Below, piece after piece: positions 46,456 through 58,358 of a DNA stretch of 64,000 bases. Where the stretch lies: contig JAVKTQ010000002.1 of NCBI GenBank assembly GCA_031460455.1, positions 310,001 through 374,000 on the forward strand. Reading direction: 5' to 3'. Both the position numbers and the translations under genes were made by a program. A model generated the notes under the pieces. It saw only the letters and a program-made list of their open reading frames with translations. It had not been told where the DNA came from and made no database searches. The stretch is from Sporomusaceae bacterium (GTDB lineage: Bacteria > Bacillota > Negativicutes > Sporomusales > UBA7701). Position 1 is the stretch's first letter; the number at the start of each line of letters is the position of its first letter.

Positions 46456-46482
46456 AAAAACCCGCACTGGCTGCGGGTTTTT
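46456..46482. terminator. Terminator between the phzF remnant and the convergent membrane gene
   Basis: AAAAACCCGCA / TGCGGGTTTTT with a 5-nt loop; perfect stem with A- and T-runs, so it works in both directions. Confidence 0.88.
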
Positions 46483-46494
46483 GGTTACAAAATT

Positions 46495-47094
46495 TCATTT
46501 TGGCAAATTCGTCCCCGCGAGAACGCCGACGCCGAACGTCGTCAGCAAGACGATAATATGAAATAAAAACCAGGCCCACTTCCCGTACGCAAAGGCCTCG
46601 CGCGCAATGGGGGCCCGCGCGTTCTCCGGCACCACCTTGCCGCCGATCCATTCGAACAGCAGAAAATAAATCCACCAGGTCGTGTAGGAATCCCACAGAT
46701 CCCAGGCAGGCTGATACTTGATGAGTTGCGTATGGCGTTCCATCAGGAACTCCGCGAAAACCCCCGGATTGATGATAATTCCGTAAAAAGGGACCTTGTA
46801 CAGCCATTTTGTCGGGCTATAGCGTATCCCCAGCAAAACATAGAAAGAAAACGCCGTCAGTATCGACTCGAACGGAAAGGGCAGAAAGCCCGGGATAAGC
46901 AGGTGCGGAAAAGTGTAATACCCCAGCAGGACGAAAATATAGCATAGCCCAGAGCCCAGTATGCCGCTCAACAACACGATAAAACCGTAACGCTTCCAGT
47001 CATGCCTGGCGACCCAGATGATACCCGCCGCATTGATCGCGAGAGCGCCGATTAAGATGACTGTTTCGATATTACGGCCGATATTTACGGTCAT
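46495..47094 (-). CDS. CBO0543 family membrane protein
   Basis: A 199-residue protein with about five predicted membrane helices. The region PGFLPFPFESILTAFSFYVLLGIRYSPTKW and later WDSYTTWWIYFLLFEWIGG fit the CBO0543 family seen in spore-forming Firmicutes; function unknown. The start at 47094 is preceded by a GA-rich stretch (GGGTGAGGTGCT) but spacing is short. It overlaps no gene; the VOC gene lies 43 bp upstream on the same strand, so the two may be co-transcribed. Confidence 0.72.
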   Translation of the reverse strand: MTVNIGRNIETVILIGALAINAAGIIWVARHDWKRYGFIVLLSGILGSGLCYIFVLLGYYTFPHLLIPGFLPFPFESILTAFSFYVLLGIRYSPTKWLYKVPFYGIIINPGVFAEFLMERHTQLIKYQPAWDLWDSYTTWWIYFLLFEWIGGKVVPENARAPIAREAFAYGKWAWFLFHIIVLLTTFGVGVLAGTNLPK

Positions 47095-47137
47095 AGCACC
47101 TCACCCGATGGTAATATACCCAATCCGGCAGCCGACC

Positions 47138-47521
47138 TCACCCCTCGTAAATCTGGATCAGGTTCCCGCACGTGTCGTCGAATAGGGCTATCGTGACAGG
47201 GCCGGCCTTGGTGGGCGGCAGGGTGAAGGTGACGCCGAGCTTGAGCAGGCGGTCGTACTCCCTGGCGATATCGTCGCTTGCGAAAGCGGTCATCGGTATG
47301 CCCTGGGAGCGGAGCGCCTTCTGATAAACCTGGGCCGCCGGGTTGCCGTTCGGTTCCAGAACGAGTTCCGCCGCGTCCGGAGCCTCGGGCGACACCACGG
47401 TCAGCCATCTGGCATCCCCCACGGGGATGTCGTTTTTCTTCGCGAACCCCAGCACCCCGGTATAAAAATTCAGGGCCTTTTCCTGGTCGTCCACGAAAAC
47501 GCTGCTCAGCTTTATTTTCAT
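47138..47521 (-). CDS. VOC family protein (glyoxalase/bleomycin resistance type)
   Basis: A 127-residue vicinal oxygen chelate protein made of two beta-alpha-beta-beta-beta modules. The opening MKIKLSSVFVDDQEKALNFY and the closing FDDTCGNLIQIYEG are typical. Members are lyases, dioxygenases or antibiotic-binding proteins; the role here is unknown. GGGGAGG precedes the ATG at 47521. A shortened copy of the 5' half of this gene lies at 48235-48366. Confidence 0.9.
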   Translation of the reverse strand: MKIKLSSVFVDDQEKALNFYTGVLGFAKKNDIPVGDARWLTVVSPEAPDAAELVLEPNGNPAAQVYQKALRSQGIPMTAFASDDIAREYDRLLKLGVTFTLPPTKAGPVTIALFDDTCGNLIQIYEG

Positions 47522-47675
47522 GCTTGTCCTCCCCTTACAAACTATCTGCTCTTTTTTTGGCAGGGCTTCCTGGTTTATCCGGCGAAAGTTAAAAAAGTAT
47601 TTGCCGCAGCTTTCTTGTCCAAACTGCAAAGCATGCATTGCGAAAATTAACTTGTCGCCGAGGAGTGAAACCTAC

Positions 47676-48218
47676 GTGGACCAGATCGATTCCGTCAAAG
47701 TCAGGCCGGCGTCGGAACAAAGGCCGATCATGCGCATCTTCCTCAATCGCTACGGTATTCTGCTTTTCAACCTGCTGCTGCTCGCAATACTGGTGTCGTC
47801 CATCATAGATATGGCCGGTATGCTGCTTGACCCCAGGGACGATTTCGAGGCGCTGGAACTCACGATCGAGGGGCTCGCCACCATATTCATCGCCTACGGC
47901 GTGGTGCTGGAGGAACGCGAGTCGCTGCTGAAAATATTCCGCTATTATCCGCGCTTTATGAGCGAGCAGGAGACTCGGATAGATCATATATGCCACGACT
48001 ATGGCGTACTCTTCCTGGTGATCGGCCTGCTGGCAGAGGTGGCCGTGCAGCTGGTCAAGATCCCCGACCGTATCTTTAATACCGCCAAGCTTGAGGAAAT
48101 ATTGTTCGGCCTGGGGATGGCCCTTCTAATAGCCGGAGGGTACTACACCGTGAGCTTCTGCTGGAAACTGGCGACTTCCTGCCGTAAACAAAGCAACTGC
48201 GACTCGCCCGCCGCCTGA
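47676..48218 (+). CDS. Hypothetical four-helix membrane protein
   Basis: A 180-residue protein, not recognised. Predicted helices lie at about 23-49, 58-78, 112-134 and 145-167, with a charged segment EERESLLKIFRYYPRFMSEQETRID between the second and third. A GTG at 47676 is chosen because GAGGAG lies about 10 nt upstream and the helices then follow a short cytoplasmic N-terminus; the frame is open 150 bp further but overlaps the VOC promoter region. The protein could be a small channel or sensor, but there is no direct evidence. Confidence 0.6.
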   Translation: MDQIDSVKVRPASEQRPIMRIFLNRYGILLFNLLLLAILVSSIIDMAGMLLDPRDDFEALELTIEGLATIFIAYGVVLEERESLLKIFRYYPRFMSEQETRIDHICHDYGVLFLVIGLLAEVAVQLVKIPDRIFNTAKLEEILFGLGMALLIAGGYYTVSFCWKLATSCRKQSNCDSPAA

Positions 48219-48234
48219 TCGCCATACCATCTGC

Positions 48235-48366
48235 TCAAACGCAAAGCAGATAAAAGAAGGCGCATCCGACATCCCCCGAAGGGATGTCGTTTTTCTTTCC
48301 GAAACCCATAACCTCGGGATAACAATTTTGTGCCTTCTCCCGGACGCCGCTCAGTTTGATTTTCAT
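48235..48366 (-). pseudogene. Truncated copy of the VOC gene (5' remnant)
   Basis: Read on the minus strand from ATG 48366 (with GGGAGG upstream) it gives MKIKLSGVREKAQNCYPEV then MGFGKKNDIPSGD, matching MKIKLSSVFVDDQEKALNFY and GFAKKNDIPVGD of the VOC protein at 47138-47521 but lacking about five residues and everything after residue 35. It ends after 43 codons. The ribosome site is retained, so it may still be translated, but it cannot form the fold. It borders element R6. Confidence 0.8.
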
Positions 48367-48413
48367 CCTGTTCCTCCCGAAACGTTGTTCTTCTCAGGGT
48401 GAAAAACTTTGAG

Positions 48414-48659
48414 GCGGAAGCTGCAATCGCAAGCGAGTATTGGCGGAAAAGCAGACGCACGACGCTTTAGCGGCGATACGGTCGCTTTGCTACGTGCTGT
48501 AAACTCGGACCGCCGCGAACGAAACCGTACGCCCGTCCATGGACGGACGGGCGAGGAGCCATCTGTCACGGACGACAGTTGGCAACGGTACGGCTGAGTC
48601 GGCGCGGGTTGTACAGCGCGTTAATCCGGAGACACGCGAGCGGTGATTGCAGCTTCCGC
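48414..48659. repeat. Intergenic mosaic element R6 (about 246 bp, 15-bp perfect TIR)
   Basis: The ends GCGGAAGCTGCAATC and its complement are a perfect 15-bp inverted repeat. Inside are module B (48449-48488, AAGCAGACGCACGACGCTTT), a GTCCATGGAC palindrome near 48535, and module C (48551-48585) in the orientation opposite to that in R4 and R5. It lies between the VOC remnant and the end of the PEP-binding protein gene. Confidence 0.8.
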
Positions 48660-48681
48660 TTGGCAGCAGGCCCCAACTGCC

Positions 48682-51321
48682 TCAATGCAGCACCTCCACC
48701 ACGCCCCGCGTCCCGTCCACCCGTATCCTGTCCCCGTCGTGGATCTTCGCCGTCGCCTCGTCCACCCCCACCACCGCCGGGATGCCGTACTCGCGGGCCA
48801 CCACAGCGCCGTGGGTCATCAGCCCGCCCACCTCGGTCACCAGCCCGCTCGCCGACACGAACAGCGGCGTCCAGCCCGGATCGGTGAACGGCGCCACCAG
48901 GATGTCGCCCCGCTCAAGGTCGGCCTCCTCCAGCCTCGTCACCACCCGCGCGCGGCCCTCCACCGTCCCCGCCGACACAGGCATGCCCGCCAGCGCCCCC
49001 GGCGGCAGGTCGCGCGGCGCGTACGAGCCGGCGAACGCCTCGCCCTCGCTCGTCAGCACCCGCGGCGGCTTCAGCTTCTCGTACCCCGCGTACTTCTCCC
49101 GCAGCGCGGCGATCCCGGCCTTGTCGGCCCGGCCGGTCGCCACCGCCGCCGTCAGCTCGTCGAGCGTCAGGTAGAAAACATCCTCCGGGCGCTCGATCAC
49201 CCCCCGCGCCGCTAAAACGTCCGCCTCCGCCATGATCGCCTTCTTGCACTCATCCAGCAGGCACACCATGATATACTTCGGGAACTCCCTAAGACCGATG
49301 AAATCCCGGTACGTCCGCACCAGCCTGCCCATCATCCGGGCCTTCATGCCGCCGCCCAGCCTGCGCCTCAGCCGCCGCAGCAGCTCCTGCGCCGCCCGCC
49401 CGGCGTCCGCCTCCCCCTGGGCGAACCTCCGCCGGTGCTCGCCAGGCTCGGTGCTGTGGATATGGCTGACGATCGCCGGTATCAGCTGTGTCGGCCGCTC
49501 CCGCCAGCGTGGCCGGGTTATGTCGATCTCGCCCGGGCAGCGCATCCCATACTTGCGCAGAAAACCCTCGAACGCCGGCCGGACGGCGTCGCCGCCCTCC
49601 ACCCGCTCCAGGCCATCCAGCAAAGTGGCGTCGTCCGCCGCCTGCAGATACGCCAGCGCGGCGGGATACCGCCGGATGACGTCCGCCAGGTCGCCCAGCT
49701 CCAGCCCCATCTCGCTCGACACATTCCCCGGCGCCGACTTCGTCAGCTCGTCGAGCGGCGACGGTTCGCCCAGCCAGTGCCGCGCCAGCCAGCCGATCAG
49801 CATCGACGCCATCCAGGCCGCGAACACCGGCTTGCCCATCTCGCCGATGACATCATCGAAACTCATCGTGAAATTGCCGGCGATAAACGCCACCCGGTCC
49901 GCCCCCGACCGACTGGCCAGATCGCGGCGCAGGTCGCCGATGACCCTCGCCCCTACCGCCGCTGCGTCCGGAGCCTCGATCTTCTCCCTGAACAGCAGCT
50001 CGAACACCGACGCCGCCATCATGGCGAAACTCTTCCGGATGTACGACTTCCCGGCCTTGGCCCGTTTGCGCGGCTTCAGGCCGGCGATAAAATCGCGGCG
50101 GCGGATGACCTCGGCGATCGCGCTCGCGATCAGCGCGTCCGACTTGCTGTACATCGCCGGCGCCGTCTTGCGCCCCAGCCACGTGGCCAGCGAATCGGTG
50201 ATGTCGATATACATCCGCCCCCCCGCGGCCACCGGCACCCAGCGATTGTCCACCGCCTTCATCGTATTCTCCCAGACCGACATCCCCAGCGGCCTGATCG
50301 GGTCGGTCATCATCTGCACATGACCGAAAGACACATATACCCCCGGCGTGTCGCCCGGCGTCTCCGGCAGGGGGTACAGCGTCGTTATCGGTCGGCTCTG
50401 CACAATGTAAAAACGCTCCCCGGCCCGCGCCCACTCGATATCCTGCGGCGCGCCGAAATGCGCCTCGATCCTCCGGCCCAGCTCAGCCAGCTCCAGGATT
50501 GCCCCGTCGGCCAGCGCCTGCTCGCGCTGCCGCTCCGGCGGCAGCGCCCGCTCCTCCGTGCCGCCGTCCGGCAGCGGATATATCGCCAGCCTCTTGGCCG
50601 CCACCTGCCGCTTCACCAGCCGTCCGTTCCGCACCTTGTAAAGATCGGCGCTCACCAGCCCCGACACCAGCGCCTCGCCCAGCCCGAAAGCCGCGTCGAC
50701 CGACACCGTCTTGCGGTTGCCGCTCACCGGGTCGGCGGTGAACATTATCCCCGACACCTCCGGGAAAACCATCCGCTGCACCGCCACCGCCAGTTGCACC
50801 TTGCCGTGGTCGAAGCCGTTCTTAGCCCGGTAGGCGATCGCCCGGTCGGTGAAAAGCGACGCCCAGCAGCGGCGGACATGCTCGAGCAGCTCGTCCTCCC
50901 CGCGGATATTCAGGTATGTATCCTGCTGGCCGGCGAACGACGCCCCCGGCAGGTCCTCGGCCGTGGCGCTCGAACGCACCGCGTACGCGTGCTCCGTCCC
51001 TGTCCGCCGCCAGGCGCGGACGATCGCCGCCGCCACCCGGCCGGGGATGGCCAGCCCCTCCAGATGGCCGCGGATGCGTCGCCCCAGCGCCCTGATCTCC
51101 TCCAGATTCCCGGCGTCCACCCGGCGCAGCCCGTCCAGCAGCGCCGCCAACTCGCCGCTCCCGGCCGCAAACTCCTCATAAGCCGCCGTCGTCACGCAAA
51201 ACCCGGCCGGCACCGCCACCCCCCGGATGCGGCCCAGTTCGCCGAGGTTGGCCCCCTTGCCGCCGACCGCCGCCAGGCTGTCTTTGTTTATCTCCGCAAA
51301 GTCGAGCACATAACGCTCCAT
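48682..51321 (-). CDS. Rifampicin phosphotransferase-like PEP/pyruvate-binding enzyme
   Basis: An 879-residue protein close in length and order to rifampicin phosphotransferase (RPH, about 865): an N-terminal ATP-grasp/pyruvate-phosphate dikinase domain (VGGKGANLGELGRI; YAVRSSATAEDLPGASFAGQQDTYLN), a middle domain with the RPH-like VSFGHVQMMTDPIRPLGMSV, and a C-terminal swivelling domain with the catalytic His in GGLMTHGAVVAREYGIPAVVG. RPHs inactivate rifamycins by phosphorylation using ATP. A PEP synthase function is the alternative, but the middle region argues against it. AAAGGAGGGGC precedes ATG 51321; the frame is open another 1.3 kb upstream but that is a shadow. Confidence 0.8.
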   Translation of the reverse strand: MERYVLDFAEINKDSLAAVGGKGANLGELGRIRGVAVPAGFCVTTAAYEEFAAGSGELAALLDGLRRVDAGNLEEIRALGRRIRGHLEGLAIPGRVAAAIVRAWRRTGTEHAYAVRSSATAEDLPGASFAGQQDTYLNIRGEDELLEHVRRCWASLFTDRAIAYRAKNGFDHGKVQLAVAVQRMVFPEVSGIMFTADPVSGNRKTVSVDAAFGLGEALVSGLVSADLYKVRNGRLVKRQVAAKRLAIYPLPDGGTEERALPPERQREQALADGAILELAELGRRIEAHFGAPQDIEWARAGERFYIVQSRPITTLYPLPETPGDTPGVYVSFGHVQMMTDPIRPLGMSVWENTMKAVDNRWVPVAAGGRMYIDITDSLATWLGRKTAPAMYSKSDALIASAIAEVIRRRDFIAGLKPRKRAKAGKSYIRKSFAMMAASVFELLFREKIEAPDAAAVGARVIGDLRRDLASRSGADRVAFIAGNFTMSFDDVIGEMGKPVFAAWMASMLIGWLARHWLGEPSPLDELTKSAPGNVSSEMGLELGDLADVIRRYPAALAYLQAADDATLLDGLERVEGGDAVRPAFEGFLRKYGMRCPGEIDITRPRWRERPTQLIPAIVSHIHSTEPGEHRRRFAQGEADAGRAAQELLRRLRRRLGGGMKARMMGRLVRTYRDFIGLREFPKYIMVCLLDECKKAIMAEADVLAARGVIERPEDVFYLTLDELTAAVATGRADKAGIAALREKYAGYEKLKPPRVLTSEGEAFAGSYAPRDLPPGALAGMPVSAGTVEGRARVVTRLEEADLERGDILVAPFTDPGWTPLFVSASGLVTEVGGLMTHGAVVAREYGIPAVVGVDEATAKIHDGDRIRVDGTRGVVEVLH

Positions 51322-51450
51322 TATCTGCCCCTCCTTTTTTCGTAGCTTTCCCCGCCGTTTGCTACCCGTACCCCATTTGTGATAATATTTTCTTGCCTGC
51401 AACGAAAAGATTTCGTGTCCATTTTCCACCCTGATATACGAGGTGAAGAC

Positions 51451-52692
51451 GTGCTGCCCTGGCTCGACCTGCTCGGCCTTATCGCCCGCGGCGTATTCTA
51501 CGTGTTCTTCGACCTGACCTTCTGGCTGGTGCTTGCCCTCGTGGCCTTTCAGTACCGGCAGATGCAGAAGGACCAGCTTAGAATGTTCAGCGTCCCCGGT
51601 CCCAGCCTGCGCCAGCAGGTGATGACCGCCGCGGCCATCGGCGCCGCCGGCGGCGTCATCGGCAGCTTCGTGCTGACCTTCGTCGGCGTGCCCCTCAATA
51701 ACCTCGGCCTCGCCTACATCTGGCCGGTCGTCATCGCCCTCATGCTTGTCAACATCCGCTTCATGTGCTTCGCCTACGCCGGCGGCCTTGTCGCCGTATC
51801 CAACGTCCTCTTCGGCTGGCCGGAGGTCAACGTCCCCCAGGTCATCGCCCTTGTCGCCGCCCTCCACGTCACCGAGGCCATCCTCATCTTCGTCAGCGGC
51901 CGCTACGGCGCCGTGCCCATGATCCTCAAAAAAGACGACGGCCGCCTCGTCGGCGCCTTCACCCTCCAGAACTTCTGGCCGCTGCCCCTCGTCCTGCTGG
52001 CCGCGACCAGCGTCCCCGAGGCCTCGCTGCCCGCCGTGATAAAAATGCCCGACTGGTGGCCGCTGCTGCCCATCGGCCAGGACCCGCCCGCCGGCCACAC
52101 CTGGCTGTACGCCATGGTTCCCGTCGTCGCCGCCCTCGGCTACGGCGACGTAGCCGTCTCCAGCACCCCGGCCGAGCGCCGCCGCCAGTCGGCCTTCCAC
52201 CTCGCCCTCTACAGCCTCGTCCTCCTCGGCCTGGCCGTGCTGTCCGCCAAATACGCCTGGCTGCAGTTCTTTGCCGCCGTCCTGTCGCCGGCCGGCCACG
52301 AGCTGCTCGTCCGCCTTGACAACCGGCGGGAAATGCGGGGCGAGCCCCGCTTCGTGCCCCCCGCGCGCGGCGTCATGGTCCTCGACACCGTCGCCGCCAC
52401 CCCCGCCCGCCAGGCCGGCCTCCGCCCCGGCGACATCATCCTCGACCTCGGCGGCCTCGGCGTCGACAACGGCTTCGAGCTGGCCCGCGCCATCAGCTTC
52501 GCCCCCGACGAATTCAATATCACCGTCAACCGCGCCGGCGCCGTCGCCCGCCGCCCGGCCCGCTATGTCAACGGCGAGCGCCGCCTCGGCGTCATCATCG
52601 TCCCCGAAGGCCACGAACAGCACTACGCCCAACTCGTCGGCAACCGCTTCGGCCTGATCGACTGGCTCAGGAACAAATTCCGCAGACGATGA
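51451..52692 (+). CDS. MinJ-like polytopic membrane protein with C-terminal PDZ domain
   Basis: About 413 residues: seven or so predicted membrane helices (to about residue 280) followed by a PDZ domain (PPARGVMVLDTVAATPARQAG, then LRPGDIILDLGG). In Bacillus the MinJ division-topology protein has this design and lies near uvrBA; here the gene directly precedes uvrB, which supports the assignment. A GTG at 51451 follows GAGGTGAAGAC; an ATG 72 bp upstream is possible but lacks a ribosome site. The N-terminal domain may belong to the PDZ-membrane family without MinJ function. Confidence 0.72.
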   Translation: MLPWLDLLGLIARGVFYVFFDLTFWLVLALVAFQYRQMQKDQLRMFSVPGPSLRQQVMTAAAIGAAGGVIGSFVLTFVGVPLNNLGLAYIWPVVIALMLVNIRFMCFAYAGGLVAVSNVLFGWPEVNVPQVIALVAALHVTEAILIFVSGRYGAVPMILKKDDGRLVGAFTLQNFWPLPLVLLAATSVPEASLPAVIKMPDWWPLLPIGQDPPAGHTWLYAMVPVVAALGYGDVAVSSTPAERRRQSAFHLALYSLVLLGLAVLSAKYAWLQFFAAVLSPAGHELLVRLDNRREMRGEPRFVPPARGVMVLDTVAATPARQAGLRPGDIILDLGGLGVDNGFELARAISFAPDEFNITVNRAGAVARRPARYVNGERRLGVIIVPEGHEQHYAQLVGNRFGLIDWLRNKFRRR

Positions 52693-52803
52693 AAATCATT
52701 CTTATTTCCTCTTGGTTGTGTTATAATTATTACTAACCGATAATTTTTATAAATTAATTTCCAGCTCAGGAAAATATCGTACAAATTACCGCCGTCTGCC
52801 GGG

Positions 52804-52874
52804 CATTTGTCAGAGTAAATGACAGGGCCGATGTCAGGGAAAATGCCAGGGTATTTGTCAGATAAATGGCAGAT
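52804..52874. repeat. Three degenerate 23-24 bp tandem repeats upstream of uvrB
   Basis: Three successive units (52804-52828, 52829-52851, 52852-52874) share the pattern TTTGTCAGNNNAAATGNCAG, each partly palindromic. They lie between an AT-rich stretch (52693-52790) and the SOS promoter. Possible operator, iteron or recombination remnants; no function is shown by sequence. Confidence 0.65.
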
Positions 52875-52888
52875 TTTTCACGACCCGC

Positions 52889-52938
52889 TTGCCCGAACAT
52901 ACGTGCTGTAGTACAATGATAATAACGAACATTTGTTC
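52889..52938 (+). promoter_or_regulatory. SOS promoter of uvrB-uvrA with LexA/DinR boxes
   Basis: TTGCCC (52889-52894), a 17-bp spacer and TACAAT (52912-52917) form the promoter. Immediately downstream is GAACATTTGTTC (52927-52938), a perfect match to the Firmicute SOS box GAACNNNNGTTC; a second, imperfect box GAACATACGTGC (52895-52906) lies in the spacer. LexA bound here would block transcription, giving damage-inducible uvrB. Confidence 0.8.
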
Positions 52939-52952
52939 TTAGCGAGGCTGTT

Positions 52953-55019
52953 ATGACGTCACTAGTCCCCAAGCTGAAAAACACCTATCAGGAAGGCAGC
53001 AGACCCTTCGAGGTCGTCGCCCCGTTCGTCCCGACGGGCGACCAGCCCACCGCCATCGACAAACTGGCCGGCGGCATCGGGAGCGGCGACTGGGCCCAGG
53101 TGCTGCTGGGCGCGACCGGCACCGGCAAGACCTTCACCATCGCCAAGACCATCGAGGCGGTGCAGAAGCCGACCCTTGTCATCGCTCACAACAAAACGCT
53201 CGCGGCCCAACTGGCCAGCGAGTTCAAGGAGTTTTTCCCCCACAACGCCGTCGAGTATTTCGTCAGCTACTACGACTACTACCAGCCCGAGGCGTACATC
53301 GCCCATACCGACACCTATATCGAAAAAGACGCGTCGATAAACGACGAGATCGACAAGCTGCGCCACTCGGCCACCAGCTCGTTGTTCGAGCGGCGCGACG
53401 TCATCGTCGTGGCCAGCGTCTCCTGCATCTACGGCCTCGGCTCGCCGGAGGACTACTATAATCTGGTGCTGTCCCTCCGGCAGGGGCAGACCAAAGACCG
53501 CGACGAGATCCTCCGCAAGCTGGTCGATATCCAGTACGAGCGCAACGACATCAACTTTACCCGCGGCACCTTCCGCGTGCGCGGCGACATCATCGAGATA
53601 TTCCCGGCCGCCTACGGCGAGCGGGCGGTGCGCGTCGAGCTGTTCGGCGACGAGGTCGAGCGGATCATCGAGATCGACACCATGACCGGCGAGGTGCTGG
53701 CCGAGCGCAAGCACATCGCCATCTACCCCGCTTCCCACTACGTCACCTCGCGCGACAACATGCTGCGGGCGACGCAGGACATCGAGGCAGAGTTGGAGCA
53801 GCGGCTGGCCGAGCTCAAGGCCGGGGACAAGCTCCTCGAGGCCCAGCGCCTGGGGCAGCGCACCAGGTACGACCTGGAGATGCTGCTGGAGATGGGCTAC
53901 TGCTCGGGCATCGAGAACTATTCGCGCCACATCACCGGCCGCAAGCCGGGCGAATCGCCTTACACCCTCATCGATTACTTCCCCGACGATTTCCTGATCG
54001 TCGTCGACGAATCGCATGTTACCATCCCCCAGCTAAGGGCGATGTACAACGGCGACCGCTCCCGCAAGGAGGCGCTCGTCGAGTTCGGGTTCCGCCTGCC
54101 GTCGGCCTACGACAACCGGCCGCTGACCTTCGACGAGTTCGTCGAGCGCATCAACCAGATAATTTACGTGTCGGCGACGCCGGCGGCTTACGAATTGGGC
54201 GCGTCCACCCAGGTGGCCGAGCAGATCATCCGCCCGACCGGCCTCCTCGATCCCGTGGTCGAGGTGCGGCCGATCAAGGGCCAGATGGACGACCTGCTGG
54301 GCGAGATCAAGGCCCGCGCCGCCGCCAACGAGCGCGTGCTGGTGACCACGCTGACCAAGAAAATGGCCGAGGACCTGACCGAGTACCTCAAGGAGATGGG
54401 GGTGCGGGTGCGCTACCTCCACTCGGATATCGTCACCCTCGAGCGTCTGGAGATAATCCGCGACCTGAGGGCCGGCACCTTTGACGTGCTTGTCGGCATA
54501 AACCTCCTCCGCGAGGGCCTCGACTTGCCGGAGGTGTCACTGGTGGCCATCCTCGACGCTGACAAGGAGGGCTTCCTCCGTTCGGAAACGTCGCTCATCC
54601 AGACGACCGGCCGCGCCGCCCGCAACGCCAACGGCCGGGTCATCATGTACGCCGACAGGGTAACCGATTCGATGAAGCGGGCCATCGGCGAGACCGACCG
54701 CCGCCGGGCGGTGCAGCAGGCGTATAACGACGCGCACGGCATCACGCCGCAGACCATCCAGAAGCGGGTCAAGGAGATCATCGAAACGACCAAGGTGGCC
54801 GAGACGCCGGGCGAGTACCGCGCCGACCGCATCAAGTCGATGTCGCGCTCCGAGACGCTGGCGCTCATCGCCAAGATGGAGAAGGAGATGCGCCAGGCGT
54901 CCAAGGCGCTGGAGTTCGAACGGGCCGCCGAGTTCCGTGATATGATCGTCGAGCTTCGCCAGGGCCTGCAGAACGCGCCGCCGGCGGTGAAGGAAAAGAA
55001 GAAAACACGCGGCAAGTGA
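52953..55019 (+). CDS. uvrB: Excinuclease ABC subunit UvrB
   Basis: A 688-residue damage-verification helicase of nucleotide excision repair. Walker A GATGTGKT (53-60), the beta-hairpin region [11 protein letters not shown], Walker B VVDESH, helicase motif [11 protein letters not shown] and the C-terminal UVR domain ([20 protein letters not shown]) are intact. GCGAGG precedes the ATG at 52953. It stands behind an SOS promoter and 51 bp ahead of uvrA, so the two form an operon. Confidence 0.98.
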   Translation: MTSLVPKLKNTYQEGSRPFEVVAPFVPTGDQPTAIDKLAGGIGSGDWAQVLLGATGTGKTFTIAKTIEAVQKPTLVIAHNKTLAAQLASEFKEFFPHNAVEYFVSYYDYYQPEAYIAHTDTYIEKDASINDEIDKLRHSATSSLFERRDVIVVASVSCIYGLGSPEDYYNLVLSLRQGQTKDRDEILRKLVDIQYERNDINFTRGTFRVRGDIIEIFPAAYGERAVRVELFGDEVERIIEIDTMTGEVLAERKHIAIYPASHYVTSRDNMLRATQDIEAELEQRLAELKAGDKLLEAQRLGQRTRYDLEMLLEMGYCSGIENYSRHITGRKPGESPYTLIDYFPDDFLIVVDESHVTIPQLRAMYNGDRSRKEALVEFGFRLPSAYDNRPLTFDEFVERINQIIYVSATPAAYELGASTQVAEQIIRPTGLLDPVVEVRPIKGQMDDLLGEIKARAAANERVLVTTLTKKMAEDLTEYLKEMGVRVRYLHSDIVTLERLEIIRDLRAGTFDVLVGINLLREGLDLPEVSLVAILDADKEGFLRSETSLIQTTGRAARNANGRVIMYADRVTDSMKRAIGETDRRRAVQQAYNDAHGITPQTIQKRVKEIIETTKVAETPGEYRADRIKSMSRSETLALIAKMEKEMRQASKALEFERAAEFRDMIVELRQGLQNAPPAVKEKKKTRGK

Positions 55020-55070
55020 TATATAGGTTCATGTATTGTCAGTTTTAATTACTTTCGGAGGCTTACAACG

Positions 55071-57923
<2,853 letters not shown>

Positions 57924-57968
57924 TGAGAAAAGGCTACCTGCGCCTTCAACTGGGCGGCAAAAACTTTA

Positions 57969-58143
57969 AAACTGGCTAGGAAATCCATCTGCGGCGTACC
58001 CGCAAGGGGCAGGCCGCAGTTCTAGGCGCTGAAGCGCTAAGAACATGTGCACTTGCTCCTGCGGGCGGTTGCTAGCGTACGTCCTTGTACGCGTCGTCGC
58101 CCGTCCTCGGTGCGCCTTGCATCTGGAGCTTCCTAGCCAGTTT
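57969..58143. repeat. Intergenic palindromic element R7 (about 175 bp, 14-bp perfect TIR)
   Basis: The ends AAACTGGCTAGGAA and its complement are perfect. The outer parts match R1/R2 (CCATCTGCGGCG at left; GGTGCGCCTTGCATCTGGA at right), and module A (57998-58052) is inserted near the left arm. It lies just after uvrA and splits the start of a terminator-like sequence (AAAAGGCTACC at 57931) from a complete copy at 58156-58194. The region 57924-58358 has no gene apart from this. Confidence 0.82.
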
Positions 58144-58155
58144 CGGCAATTCAAT

Positions 58156-58194
58156 AAGGGCTACCGGCGCATGTGTGACGCGGGTAGCCTTTTT
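58156..58194 (+). terminator. Terminator downstream of R7
   Basis: GGCTACC / GGTAGCC arms with an inner GCGC pair are followed by TTTTT. A near-identical hairpin lies at 59771-59812 after the uvrA remnant. Confidence 0.75.
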
Positions 58195-58358
58195 GAGGTT
58201 GAGGGGTCGTTTTTTGGCGACCTAGCCGTAGGTTTAGGCTCCTACTCTCCGGCGATCCATCAAATATAATGGGAAATAATGTTAATATGGCAGGAATCTG
58301 GAAGTGGTGGCGGAATTTATTAAACTGAAGTGGATTTAATAAAGGAGCTGACGGTGTT

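Noticed and set aside
51322-52632. A 1.3-kb upstream extension of the rifampicin phosphotransferase-like frame.
   Set aside because: It lies antisense to the PDZ membrane protein, is rich in Asp/Glu/Gly repeats, and the ATG at 51321 has a perfect ribosome site and family-matching N-terminus.
52721-52735. A second PerR-like site (TTATAATTATTACTA) before uvrB.
   Set aside because: Two fixed positions differ, it overlaps a generally AT-rich stretch and lies about 170 bp before the promoter.
52804-52874. Possible CRISPR-like array upstream of uvrB.
   Set aside because: The units are degenerate, adjacent without spacers, only three in number, and no cas gene is present.
52693-52952. Chromosomal replication origin at the strand-composition switch.
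   Set aside because: No DnaA boxes, dnaA, dnaN or other origin genes are seen, so only the composition change is reported.
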